A DNA stretch of 9,959 nt. Origin: Sedimentisphaerales bacterium (GTDB taxonomy: Bacteria; Planctomycetota; Phycisphaerae; Sedimentisphaerales; SG8-4). The number at the start of each line of letters is the position of its first letter. The first letter of the stretch is position 1. Under the pieces are notes generated by a model that did no database searches, was not told the origin of the DNA, and saw nothing but the letters and a program-made list of their open reading frames with translations. The stretch lies in contig JAFGCA010000352.1 of NCBI GenBank assembly GCA_016932895.1, forward strand, positions 1-9,959, given 5' to 3'. The translations under genes were made by a program, and so were the position numbers. Positions 1 to 6,209 of the stretch are shown one piece after another.

Positions 1-609
1 GGCTGTGGCCGGGGACGGGGGCGGCTTGTTGGCATCAGCACGCTCGCCGGCGGAATTGGGGTCGTTCTCGCGGCGGGCCGTCAGGAGCAGGTGCACGGCC
101 TCCTCCGGGGTGCGACCGCTCGACGCGGAGCCGGCGAACGCATGGATCAGATCGCAGCCGCGGGCCAGGCAGGCGATGTTCGGGCTTTGCGCTTCGGCGG
201 TGAAGCCGATGGTGCCGACGATGCTGTGTTCGGCCAGCGGTGTGGTGGTCAGCACGATGGCGACGAAGCTCAAGACGAGAAATCCCGCCACGAAGCCGAG
301 CAGTCCGGAGAACAGGATGTCGAAAACGCGGGGGAACGGGATGTTGAATTGCCCCGTCAGACACACATAGGCCGTTCCCTGCAGGATGGCGAAGCAGCCG
401 CCGGCCAGTACGATCAGGCTCAGCGCCGTGCAATACACGGCCGCCTGGCCCGTGCCCGGCGCGAAATCCACGACCAGCGGCGCCAGAAAGATCGCCACGT
501 AGATCGAGACGATGACGTTGAAGCAGAGAATCCACGTTTCATAGAAACCCAGGCGCACCCCCAGCCACGCGAACAGCACGCCGATCAAAATGGCGATCCA
601 GAATACCAT
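1..609 (-). CDS. CvpA-like integral membrane protein, 3' end cut by window edge
   Basis: An open frame starts at ATG 609-607 and continues to base 1 without a stop, giving at least 203 residues. Hydrophobic segments lie at about residues 2-20, 27-47, 60-84 and 97-121, that is, four membrane spans. The span around residues 91-118 (FPRVFDILFSGLLGFVAGF) has the Gly-rich, Arg-led pattern seen in the CvpA/colicin V production family. After the last span comes a hydrophilic tail (about 130-203) that becomes rich in Ala, Pro, Asn and Glu. CvpA proteins are inner-membrane proteins whose biochemical role is poorly defined. The start lies 5 bases after the gspE stop, with AGGA inside the end of gspE as a likely ribosome site, so the two genes are probably co-transcribed and translationally coupled. 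The family call rests on topology and motif resemblance only; the frame and start are firmer. Confidence 0.62.
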   Translation of the reverse strand, partial: MVFWIAILIGVLFAWLGVRLGFYETWILCFNVIVSIYVAIFLAPLVVDFAPGTGQAAVYCTALSLIVLAGGCFAILQGTAYVCLTGQFNIPFPRVFDILFSGLLGFVAGFLVLSFVAIVLTTTPLAEHSIVGTIGFTAEAQSPNIACLARGCDLIHAFAGSASSGRTPEEAVHLLLTARRENDPNSAGERADANKPPPSPATA

Positions 610-614
610 AGTTC

Positions 615-2213
615 TTATCCTACGATCCGTTTGAGCTCTTTCAGGCTGGTCACGCCGGCCACGACCTTTTTGAGCGCGTGCTTGCGCAGATGGGACCGGC
701 CCTTGTTATCGCCTTCCAGTTTCAATTTGGCGACCATCCCTTCGGCGCTGCTGATTTGCGCTTTCACCGCCTCGTCGACCACGAGCAGATCGCAAATGGC
801 GGTTCGCCCGAAATAGCCGGTCTTCTCGCAGCGCTTGCAGCCGACGGCCTCGAAGACCTGCGAGCCGTCGATCCCCTTCTTCTTGAACGTGTCGCTCTGG
901 CTGTCGCTCAGATGCGCCGGTGCCTTGCAATCTTCGCAGAGGCAGCGCAGCAGTCTTTGTGAGGCGATCAGGCTCAGCCCGGCCGAGAGCAGCAGGGGCG
1001 AGACGCCCAGGTCCAGCAGCCGCACCATGGCGGTGGCGTTGCTGTCGCAGTGGATGGTCGCGAACACGAGATGGCCCGTCTGGGCGGCGCGCAGCGCGAT
1101 CTCGGCCGTTTCCTCGTCGCGAATCTCGCCCACGCAGATCACGTCCGGGTCCTGTCGCAGGACGCTGCGCAGCGTGTTGGCGAAGGTGATGTCGGCCTTG
1201 GCGTTGATCTCGATCTGGCTGGCCTCGGGCAGCAGCGCCTCGATCGGGTCCTCGACGGTGATGACGTTTCGGGTGAAACGGTCGATTTCGTTGAGCATGG
1301 CGTACATGGTGGTGGTCTTGCCGCTGCCGGTGGGTCCGCAGATCAGGATCATGCCGGAGGGTTTCTTGATGGCCCGGCGAATGGCGTCGATGTGTTTTTG
1401 GTCCAGACCCACATCGTCGAGCGTGAAGGAGCCGGCGTCTTTGTTGAGCACCCGGATGGAGATCTTCTCGCCGTTGAGCACGCCGGCGCTGGCGACGCGA
1501 AAGGAGGCGGTGGCGCCTTCCTTGCGGGCCATGAATCCGCCATCCTGCGGCCGTCGGCGCTCCGAAATATCCATTCCGGCCACCACTTTGATGCTGTTGA
1601 TGACGGCGCGGGCGGTCTCGTCGCTGATTTCCTTGACGGTGCGAAGGACCCCGTCGATGCGCAGCCGGACGGTGTAGGTGGAGTTGTCCTTCGGGTCGAT
1701 CAACACGTCGCTGGCCCGCCGGTCGAGGGCGTTGGCGATGGTCGCCTCGGTCAGATCGAGGATCTTCGCGTCGGCGTGCCCGGCGCTGCCGTGCCCGTAG
1801 ATTTCGTTGATGCTGCGGCCGGCCGAGTCGATCAGGTGGAGGGACGTGTCCGCTTCCTCGGTCTTTACGTGTCGGACGTGAATCCGGCTCCAGGCATGCT
1901 CCACCTGCTTGCGCAGGGTATCCAAGAAATTCTGTCCGCTCCGCCGGCTCTTCTTGGCCGTGTCGAGCAGAAACAGGGTCAAAAGCAGCAGGGGGCCCGT
2001 GAAAAGAGTCACCACGTCGCAGACCGTCCGGTACTTCTTCGGCAGCAGCGGGCTAAAATGGATGCGCTGGACGCTGTAGGCGCACAGATAAAACCAGCCG
2101 ATCAGCAGCAGCAGTCGCAGCGGGTGGAAAGCAAGATCGACGACCAAGAGGACCGGACCCACGTCACTCGCGAACGTCGGGATCGCCACACCCATGGAAC
2201 CTGGCATCAACAT
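615..2213 (-). CDS. GspE/PulE/PilB-type secretion ATPase with membrane-anchored N-terminus
   Basis: Predicted 532-residue ATPase of the type II secretion/type IV pilus assembly family, which powers pseudopilin or pilin assembly at the inner membrane. Visible motifs: Walker A GPTGSGKTT (293-301), Asp box VITVEDPIE (318-325), Walker B and following acidic residues DVICVGEIRDEE (357-368), His box AAQTGHLVFATIH (376-388), and a zinc-type tetracysteine site C426xxC429 ... C459xxC462. The PAS-like N2 region lies at about 155-260 (RASDVLIDP, RLRIDGVL). Instead of the soluble N1E domain there are two hydrophobic stretches (about 21-46 and 67-84), then a basic linker. The start at 2213 is chosen because GGGAG lies 6 bases upstream; a longer frame opening with TTG at 2291 would overlap the candidate promoter and has no good ribosome site. 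No GspF, GspG or PilT gene is visible nearby, so the machine it serves is not known. Family assignment is secure; type II secretion versus pilus is open. Confidence 0.93.
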   Translation of the reverse strand: MLMPGSMGVAIPTFASDVGPVLLVVDLAFHPLRLLLLIGWFYLCAYSVQRIHFSPLLPKKYRTVCDVVTLFTGPLLLLTLFLLDTAKKSRRSGQNFLDTLRKQVEHAWSRIHVRHVKTEEADTSLHLIDSAGRSINEIYGHGSAGHADAKILDLTEATIANALDRRASDVLIDPKDNSTYTVRLRIDGVLRTVKEISDETARAVINSIKVVAGMDISERRRPQDGGFMARKEGATASFRVASAGVLNGEKISIRVLNKDAGSFTLDDVGLDQKHIDAIRRAIKKPSGMILICGPTGSGKTTTMYAMLNEIDRFTRNVITVEDPIEALLPEASQIEINAKADITFANTLRSVLRQDPDVICVGEIRDEETAEIALRAAQTGHLVFATIHCDSNATAMVRLLDLGVSPLLLSAGLSLIASQRLLRCLCEDCKAPAHLSDSQSDTFKKKGIDGSQVFEAVGCKRCEKTGYFGRTAICDLLVVDEAVKAQISSAEGMVAKLKLEGDNKGRSHLRKHALKKVVAGVTSLKELKRIVG

Positions 2214-2669
2214 CGAAGCTCCCTTACCGCATAAAACGAAAAACACACATCTCACGCCCGACAAAATACCACATTCGGCCCGCACGGGCAAGTCAAAATA
2301 CGGGATCCCCGCGACCGTGCAAACCTTTGGAAACTGAAATCTCGCCCTGTCAACGGCCCACCGAGTATCACTTCAAGGTACAGTAAGGACCGAAGTGGCA
2401 GACGAACGACAGGTTCCTCCCCCAGGATCGGCGCACCTGTACCTGTGATCCGGGTCGCTGGAGGGCCGCCAGGGCCTGTGACGAAGCGAAGGCGAGTTTC
2501 GCGTGGGGATCGGACGGGTTGCTTTTCGCTTCGCGGCTTGGTGGGGTTGTGTAGGACAACGCGGCCGGAGCGGCGAAGGGGTCGCAGTGCACGGCCCACC
2601 CCACGTGGTGACTGCAATAATCAACAGTGAATCCTATGCCAACGCGGCCCGCCCTTGCGAGTGGGGTGT
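2214..2669. other. 456-base gene-free spacer between the FG-GAP gene and gspE
   Basis: No convincing gene. The frames that span it encode Arg/Pro-rich, low-complexity peptides with no ribosome site. It contains the gspE promoter at its left end. An inverted repeat with 9-base arms, CGAAGCGAA (2482-2490) and TTCGCTTCG (2525-2533), is separated by 34 bases. A weaker stem of GCAGT (2584-2588) and ACTGC (2611-2615) encloses GCACGGCCCACCCCAC, which resembles half of the GTGGGG/CCCCAC hairpin repeat at 8191-8208. There is no T-tract after either stem on the minus strand, so no clear intrinsic terminator for the upstream FG-GAP gene. Confidence 0.5.
2263..2291 (-). promoter_or_regulatory. Candidate sigma70-type promoter of gspE-cvpA
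   Basis: Read on the minus strand: TTGCCC (2291-2286), a 17-base spacer, and TATTTT (2268-2263) preceded by TGG (extended -10). The implied 5' leader to the ATG at 2213 is about 40-45 bases. A short inverted repeat GCCCGCACGGGC (2278-2289) overlaps the -35 and spacer and could be an operator. Seen by eye, not scored. Confidence 0.45.
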
Positions 2670-3851
2670 TTACGGTCGAGTCGCGTCTCCTTTGTCTTCG
2701 TTGAGCATGTTGCGGAGGTAGATGTGGAGGTTGCCGTTCCAGGGTTTGGTGGCGATGTCGATGTCACCGTCGGCGTCGACGTCGGCGGCTTTGGCTTCGT
2801 GGCATCGTTTGCCTTCGAGGATGAGGTGTTCCTGCCAGCGGCGTGCCTTGCCGTCGGCGTTCTCCCAGATGAAGCACTTGTGGACGTCCTGGGAGAGCGG
2901 CCCGCCGCCGGAGAAGACGTCGAGGTCGCCGTCGTTGTCAAAGTCGGCGACCGCCAGGGAATGGAAATCCTGTTTCGTATGGTTGGCCGAGAGCAGGCGA
3001 CAGTCCCACGATTTCGCCTTGCCTTGGTTCTCGAACCAGAAGACGCGTCCGTCGACGGTGTCGGCTTCGGCTTCGACGATGTCGAGGTCGCCGTCGGCAT
3101 CCAGGTCGCAGACCCATACCTTGATGGCCAGGCCGAAGCGGTCGGGCCGGTTGCCGCCGGGAGGCGCCAGGTCGGGACGCTGCGTCCACTGCGTACCGTT
3201 GCCGTCGGCGTTCTCGAACCAGACGTCGCCCCGGACGACGTCGTTGTCTCCGTCACCGTCGAGATCACCGACGCCGGCGGGACCGACGCCGCCGTGGATG
3301 CCCTTGCCGATCTTATGCTCGATCCACTTGTCGCGCGGGTCGGCGGGGATCGTGTACCAGACGGTGACGACGTGTCGCTTGTCGTTGCTGCAGGCGACGA
3401 CGTCGAGCCTGCCGTCTCCGTCCACGTCGGCGGCGACGTCGTCGTGACAACTGATGGCGCCATTGTCGTAGCGCTCGAAGGGCTCGGTGCGCGGCTTGCC
3501 CGTGTTGCGGTACCAGGCGGTGCCGGAGACCTGGTCGATCCAGCCGTCGCCGTCGATGTCGAAGGCGGTGCCGCCGACGTCGGTGCGGGCGCCGCTGCCC
3601 ATGTCGTGCTGAATCCATTTGTCGGGCCCGTCGTATTCGAACCACCACATCTGGCCCGACTGCCCGACGACCCAGTCGAGATCGCCGTCGTTGTCGATAT
3701 CGACCAGCGAGGTCTGCCCCATGCTCCGGCCGACCTCGGTAATCTTGTGGCACTCAAACCGAGGTATTTCCGCCTGCGACGCGGAAGGGGCAGCAAGCAC
3801 GGTCAGGAACACCGCGGAAGCGAGGCTTATTTGAAGGTGTCGCGAACACAT
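2670..3851 (-). CDS. Secreted FG-GAP/VCBS repeat protein, predicted seven-bladed beta-propeller
   Basis: A 393-residue protein with a Sec-type signal peptide (hydrophobic core about 8-20, likely cleavage after SASQA, residue 27). The mature part is built from seven calcium-loop repeats: DIDNDGDLD (51-59), DIDGDGWID (98-106), DVDGDGRLD (142-150), DLDGDGDND (196-204), DLDADGDLD (249-257), DFDNDGDLD (303-311) and DVDADGDID (357-365). Spacing is 44-54 residues, and most are followed by a short Val/Ile strand. A second recurring element, a Trp strand followed by His (for example DKWIQH at 77-82 and DKWIEH at 174-179), falls between the loops. Seven such loops match one complete integrin-type propeller. 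Family members are extracellular or periplasmic and bind Ca2+; substrate or partner is unknown. No PEP-CTERM, dockerin or sorting tail is seen. The start has AAGGA about 8 bases upstream and is preceded by a promoter. It is divergent from the amidohydrolase, which may indicate a shared role. Confidence 0.9.
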   Translation of the reverse strand: MCSRHLQISLASAVFLTVLAAPSASQAEIPRFECHKITEVGRSMGQTSLVDIDNDGDLDWVVGQSGQMWWFEYDGPDKWIQHDMGSGARTDVGGTAFDIDGDGWIDQVSGTAWYRNTGKPRTEPFERYDNGAISCHDDVAADVDGDGRLDVVACSNDKRHVVTVWYTIPADPRDKWIEHKIGKGIHGGVGPAGVGDLDGDGDNDVVRGDVWFENADGNGTQWTQRPDLAPPGGNRPDRFGLAIKVWVCDLDADGDLDIVEAEADTVDGRVFWFENQGKAKSWDCRLLSANHTKQDFHSLAVADFDNDGDLDVFSGGGPLSQDVHKCFIWENADGKARRWQEHLILEGKRCHEAKAADVDADGDIDIATKPWNGNLHIYLRNMLNEDKGDATRP

Positions 3852-3886
3852 ATTCGGTTCCTTTCAATGGGGCTTTGCGCGCTCGC

Positions 3887-3915
3887 AGGATAACAGATGG
3901 CATGAGAGCCTGCAA
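3887..3915 (-). promoter_or_regulatory. Candidate promoter of the FG-GAP gene
   Basis: Minus strand: TTGCAG (3915-3910), 17-base spacer, TATCCT (3892-3887) with an upstream TGT forming an extended -10. Transcription would begin near 3880, leaving a leader of about 28 bases that includes the AAGGA ribosome site. Visual match only. Confidence 0.45.
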
Positions 3916-3947
3916 CGGTTTGGCTCGGCCGGGGCGCGGCAAGGCGC

Positions 3948-3976
3948 TTGCGTCTGCGTCGGTGGGGCGATATCGT
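3948..3976 (+). promoter_or_regulatory. Candidate promoter of the amidohydrolase gene
   Basis: TTGCGT (3948-3953), 17-base spacer, TATCGT (3971-3976). Transcription would begin near 3983, about 50 bases before the ATG at 4033. It lacks the TGn extension of the other candidates, so support is weaker. It lies back to back with the FG-GAP promoter, with 32 bases between the two -35 boxes. Confidence 0.32.
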
Positions 3977-4032
3977 ATGAACGCGCTGTTGTGAACGTTC
4001 GATTTTTTGTCGTTGGACAGGAGGCAAGGTCT

Positions 4033-5475
4033 ATGGCGGACGAGAACTCGATTTCGAGGCGGCACACCCTTCAGGGGATGGGCGCGCTGGGGGCTTCGGC
4101 GTTGCTGGGCGCCGGGGCGACAGGCACGGAGGGCGCAACGGGCCCGGGGGCCGAGATGCCGGGGCGGTGGAATGCGGCGATTGCGGAGAAGGTGTTTGCG
4201 ACGCCTTTGATCGATACGCACGAGCACTTGATTGAGGAGAAGGACCGCCTGGCGGGCACGTCGCATCCGCGGGTGCGGGCCGACGACTGGTCGCTGTTGC
4301 TGAGTCACTACCTCAACTCCGATCTCGTCGTGGCGGGTATGCCTTCGAAATCCTACGACCGGTTCTTCGCGGGCGAGACGGATCCGGTCGACAAGTGGCG
4401 ACTCCTGGAACCGTACTGGCCGGCGGTGAAGAACACGGGGTACGGGCAGGCCGTGCGGATCGCCATGCAGCAGCTTTACGACGTGGACGATCTGTCGGCG
4501 GCCACGGTGAAGAAGGTCCAGGCCGGCTACGAGCGGACCCGGCGCCCGGGCTTCTACCAGCGCGTTCTGTGCGAGGCGGCCAGGATCGAGTCGTGCCAGG
4601 TCAATTGCCTCAGCGGGCCCTTCGGCGAGTCGGACATGCCCACGCTGCTGATGCAGGATCTCAGTATCGTCGGGATGTTTGCCGGTCCGAACCTCGAGGG
4701 ATTCGGCAAGCCGACCGGCATCGACGTCAAGTCCCTGGCCGACTGGCATCGCGTCATCGATTGGTGGTTCGACAAGTACGCGAAGTACGCCGTGGCGGTC
4801 AAATCACAGAACGCCTACAGTCGCGACATCGACTACGAGCAGGTCCCCGCCGAGAAAGCCGAGGGCATCTTCAAGAAACGCATCGAGAACAAGCCGATGA
4901 CGGGTCAGCAGAGGAAGGACCTGGAGGACCACCTTTTCTGGTACGCGGTGAAGAAGGCCACCGAGAACAAGCTGCCGGTGAAGTTGCACACGGGCTATTA
5001 CGCGGGCCACAACGGGATGCCCCTGGACCGGCTCCTGAAGAATGCGGGGTCGGCCACGGCTCTGTGCCGCCGGGCGCCCGAGACGCGGTTCGTCTTCATG
5101 CACATCTGTTACCCGTACTATGAAGAGCTGCTCGCGGCGGCCAAGCATTATGCGAACGCCTACGTCGACATGTGCTGGGCGTGGATCATCAATCCCGTGG
5201 CGGCCAAGGATTTCCTCAAGAAGTTTCTGGTTACCGCTCCGGCCAATAAAATCCTGACCTTCGGCGGCGACTATATCCCCGTCGAGCCCGTCCTGGGCCA
5301 CGCGGTCGTGGCGCGGCGGGGAATCGCCCTGGCCCTGAGCGAACTGGTCGAGGAAGGCTGGCTTACCCTGGCCGACGCGCTGGCGCTGGTCGATCCGATC
5401 ATGCACGGCAACGCCCGCGAAATCTTCGACCTGGCGACGAAGAAATCACGGCTCGAACGGGTGCCCTGGGCCTGA
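4033..5475 (+). CDS. Tat-exported amidohydrolase-family (TIM-barrel metal hydrolase or uronate-isomerase-like) protein
   Basis: A 480-residue protein opening with a twin-arginine signal (SRRHTLQ at 8-14, then a Gly/Ala-rich hydrophobic stretch 15-30), so it is probably exported folded. The catalytic part has the ligand order of the amidohydrolase superfamily: HxH in IDTHEHL (H63, H65), a possible bridging Lys257 in AVAVKSQ, H319 in KLHTGYY, H357 in FMHICYP, and D413 in FGGDYIP. The long insert between the HxH and the middle of the barrel (about 80-250) is reminiscent of uronate isomerase relatives, but the substrate cannot be read. The C-terminal GNAREIF (459-465) is typical of Amidohydro_2-type proteins. 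The start at 4033 is chosen over an in-frame GTG at 3991 because AGGAGG (4019-4024) sits 8 bases upstream and the shorter form puts the Tat motif at the N-terminus. It is divergent from the FG-GAP gene. Confidence 0.88.
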   Translation: MADENSISRRHTLQGMGALGASALLGAGATGTEGATGPGAEMPGRWNAAIAEKVFATPLIDTHEHLIEEKDRLAGTSHPRVRADDWSLLLSHYLNSDLVVAGMPSKSYDRFFAGETDPVDKWRLLEPYWPAVKNTGYGQAVRIAMQQLYDVDDLSAATVKKVQAGYERTRRPGFYQRVLCEAARIESCQVNCLSGPFGESDMPTLLMQDLSIVGMFAGPNLEGFGKPTGIDVKSLADWHRVIDWWFDKYAKYAVAVKSQNAYSRDIDYEQVPAEKAEGIFKKRIENKPMTGQQRKDLEDHLFWYAVKKATENKLPVKLHTGYYAGHNGMPLDRLLKNAGSATALCRRAPETRFVFMHICYPYYEELLAAAKHYANAYVDMCWAWIINPVAAKDFLKKFLVTAPANKILTFGGDYIPVEPVLGHAVVARRGIALALSELVEEGWLTLADALALVDPIMHGNAREIFDLATKKSRLERVPWA

Positions 5476-5517
5476 GCACCGGGTGCGGTATCGCTCCGGG
5501 CGTTCCGATCTTGGCCG

Positions 5518-5546
5518 TTGTCGCAGACGCTGGGATGTGCTATTCT
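5518..5546 (+). promoter_or_regulatory. Candidate promoter of the nfeD-like/flotillin operon
   Basis: TTGTCG (5518-5523), 17-base spacer, TATTCT (5541-5546) preceded by TGC (extended -10). Transcription would start near 5553, about 55 bases before the ATG at 5608. This is the clearest promoter match in the window. Confidence 0.5.
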
Positions 5547-5607
5547 TTGTCCGTGCTTCGGCAGTACGAGACGGGCAGCCGGAGGGTCTTGTGAAAGGAG
5601 ACGATCG

Positions 5608-6141
5608 ATGAGCGCTTTGGTCCTTTACGGTCTGATCACGGTTGTTTCTGGCGGAATCTTGTTTCTCATGGCGATTCTCGGGGCCGATCAGGATATCGAC
5701 GTCGACGTCGATGCCGACGTTGGGCTCGACGGTTTCGAGGCGGGCGGGCCCAGCGTTTTGAGCCTGAAGCTGACGCTCATCTTTCTCATCGGATTCGGGC
5801 TCTGCGGCTTCCTGGCGGCCTATTTCAAGACCCAGACGCACCACGTCATCCTGGCCCTGCTCGGCGGAGGCGTCATCTGGTTCGTCAGCTACCAGGCGCT
5901 GAGCTGGCTCTATCGACAGCAGTCCACCAGCCACGTGCGAAGCGCCTCGTTCGTCGGCCAGGAGGCGAAAGTCACGGTCCCCATTCCGAAGGGAGGCAGC
6001 GGGGAGGTCTTTGCCCGGCAGGACGGGACCGGCAAGAGCATCTACCTCAACGCCCGGGCCCGGGACCCCGACGCCGAGTACGAGAGAGGACAGACCGTTA
6101 CGATCCGGTCGGTGGAAGGGACGACCGCGATTGTGGAATAG
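5608..6141 (+). CDS. NfeD/YuaF-like membrane protein with OB-fold domain, flotillin partner
   Basis: A 177-residue protein with three hydrophobic spans (about 4-24, 52-72 and 78-98) and a soluble C-terminal domain (about 110-177, from SFVGQEAKVTVP to the end) that fits the beta-rich OB fold of NfeD C-termini. Between spans 1 and 2 is an acidic stretch with alternating Asp (DQDIDVDVDADVGLD, 27-41). Similar Asp/His-rich loops are, from memory, common in YuaF-like proteins. Such proteins pair with flotillins and act in membrane organisation and stress resistance; the molecular role is not settled. The start at 5608 has AAAGGAG upstream at good spacing; an alternative start in the same frame at 5518 coincides with the promoter -35 and would add a Cys/Arg-rich leader that makes no sense. 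The flotillin gene begins 68 bases after the stop and is presumably in the same transcript. Confidence 0.85.
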   Translation: MSALVLYGLITVVSGGILFLMAILGADQDIDVDVDADVGLDGFEAGGPSVLSLKLTLIFLIGFGLCGFLAAYFKTQTHHVILALLGGGVIWFVSYQALSWLYRQQSTSHVRSASFVGQEAKVTVPIPKGGSGEVFARQDGTGKSIYLNARARDPDAEYERGQTVTIRSVEGTTAIVE

Positions 6142-6209
6142 AGACGAGAACGAAGAGCAGTGCGAATCTGCAGTTGGTTGGCTGGAGACGGCCGGGAAGG
6201 AGAGAAGCT

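Noticed and set aside
1050..2234. Plus-strand frame of about 394 codons opposite gspE
   Set aside because: No ribosome site and no domain features; the opposite strand encodes clear Walker and His-box motifs.
2310..2350. GTGCAAACC...GGAAACTGAAA stretch that recalls part of a cyclic-di-GMP riboswitch
   Set aside because: The other conserved parts of that riboswitch are missing, and it lies on the plus strand, antisense to gspE, with no gene for it to control.
2252..2617. Minus-strand frame of 121 codons in the spacer upstream of gspE
   Set aside because: Arg/Pro-rich, overlaps the gspE promoter, and lacks a convincing ribosome site and family resemblance.
2621..3796. Minus-strand frame of about 391 codons in another phase of the FG-GAP gene
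   Set aside because: Ser/Thr/Pro-rich low-complexity product with no family features; a high-GC shadow of the true frame.
2655..3893. Long plus-strand frame (about 412 codons) rich in Val and Asp across the FG-GAP gene
   Set aside because: It is the mirror of the Asp-rich calcium repeats on the minus strand, has no ribosome site, and the minus-strand frame has a signal peptide and recognisable repeats.
3754..4749. Minus-strand Arg-rich frame across the divergent promoter region and the amidohydrolase start
   Set aside because: It crosses two genes and their promoters, with Arg/Pro/His-rich composition typical of antisense high-GC shadows.
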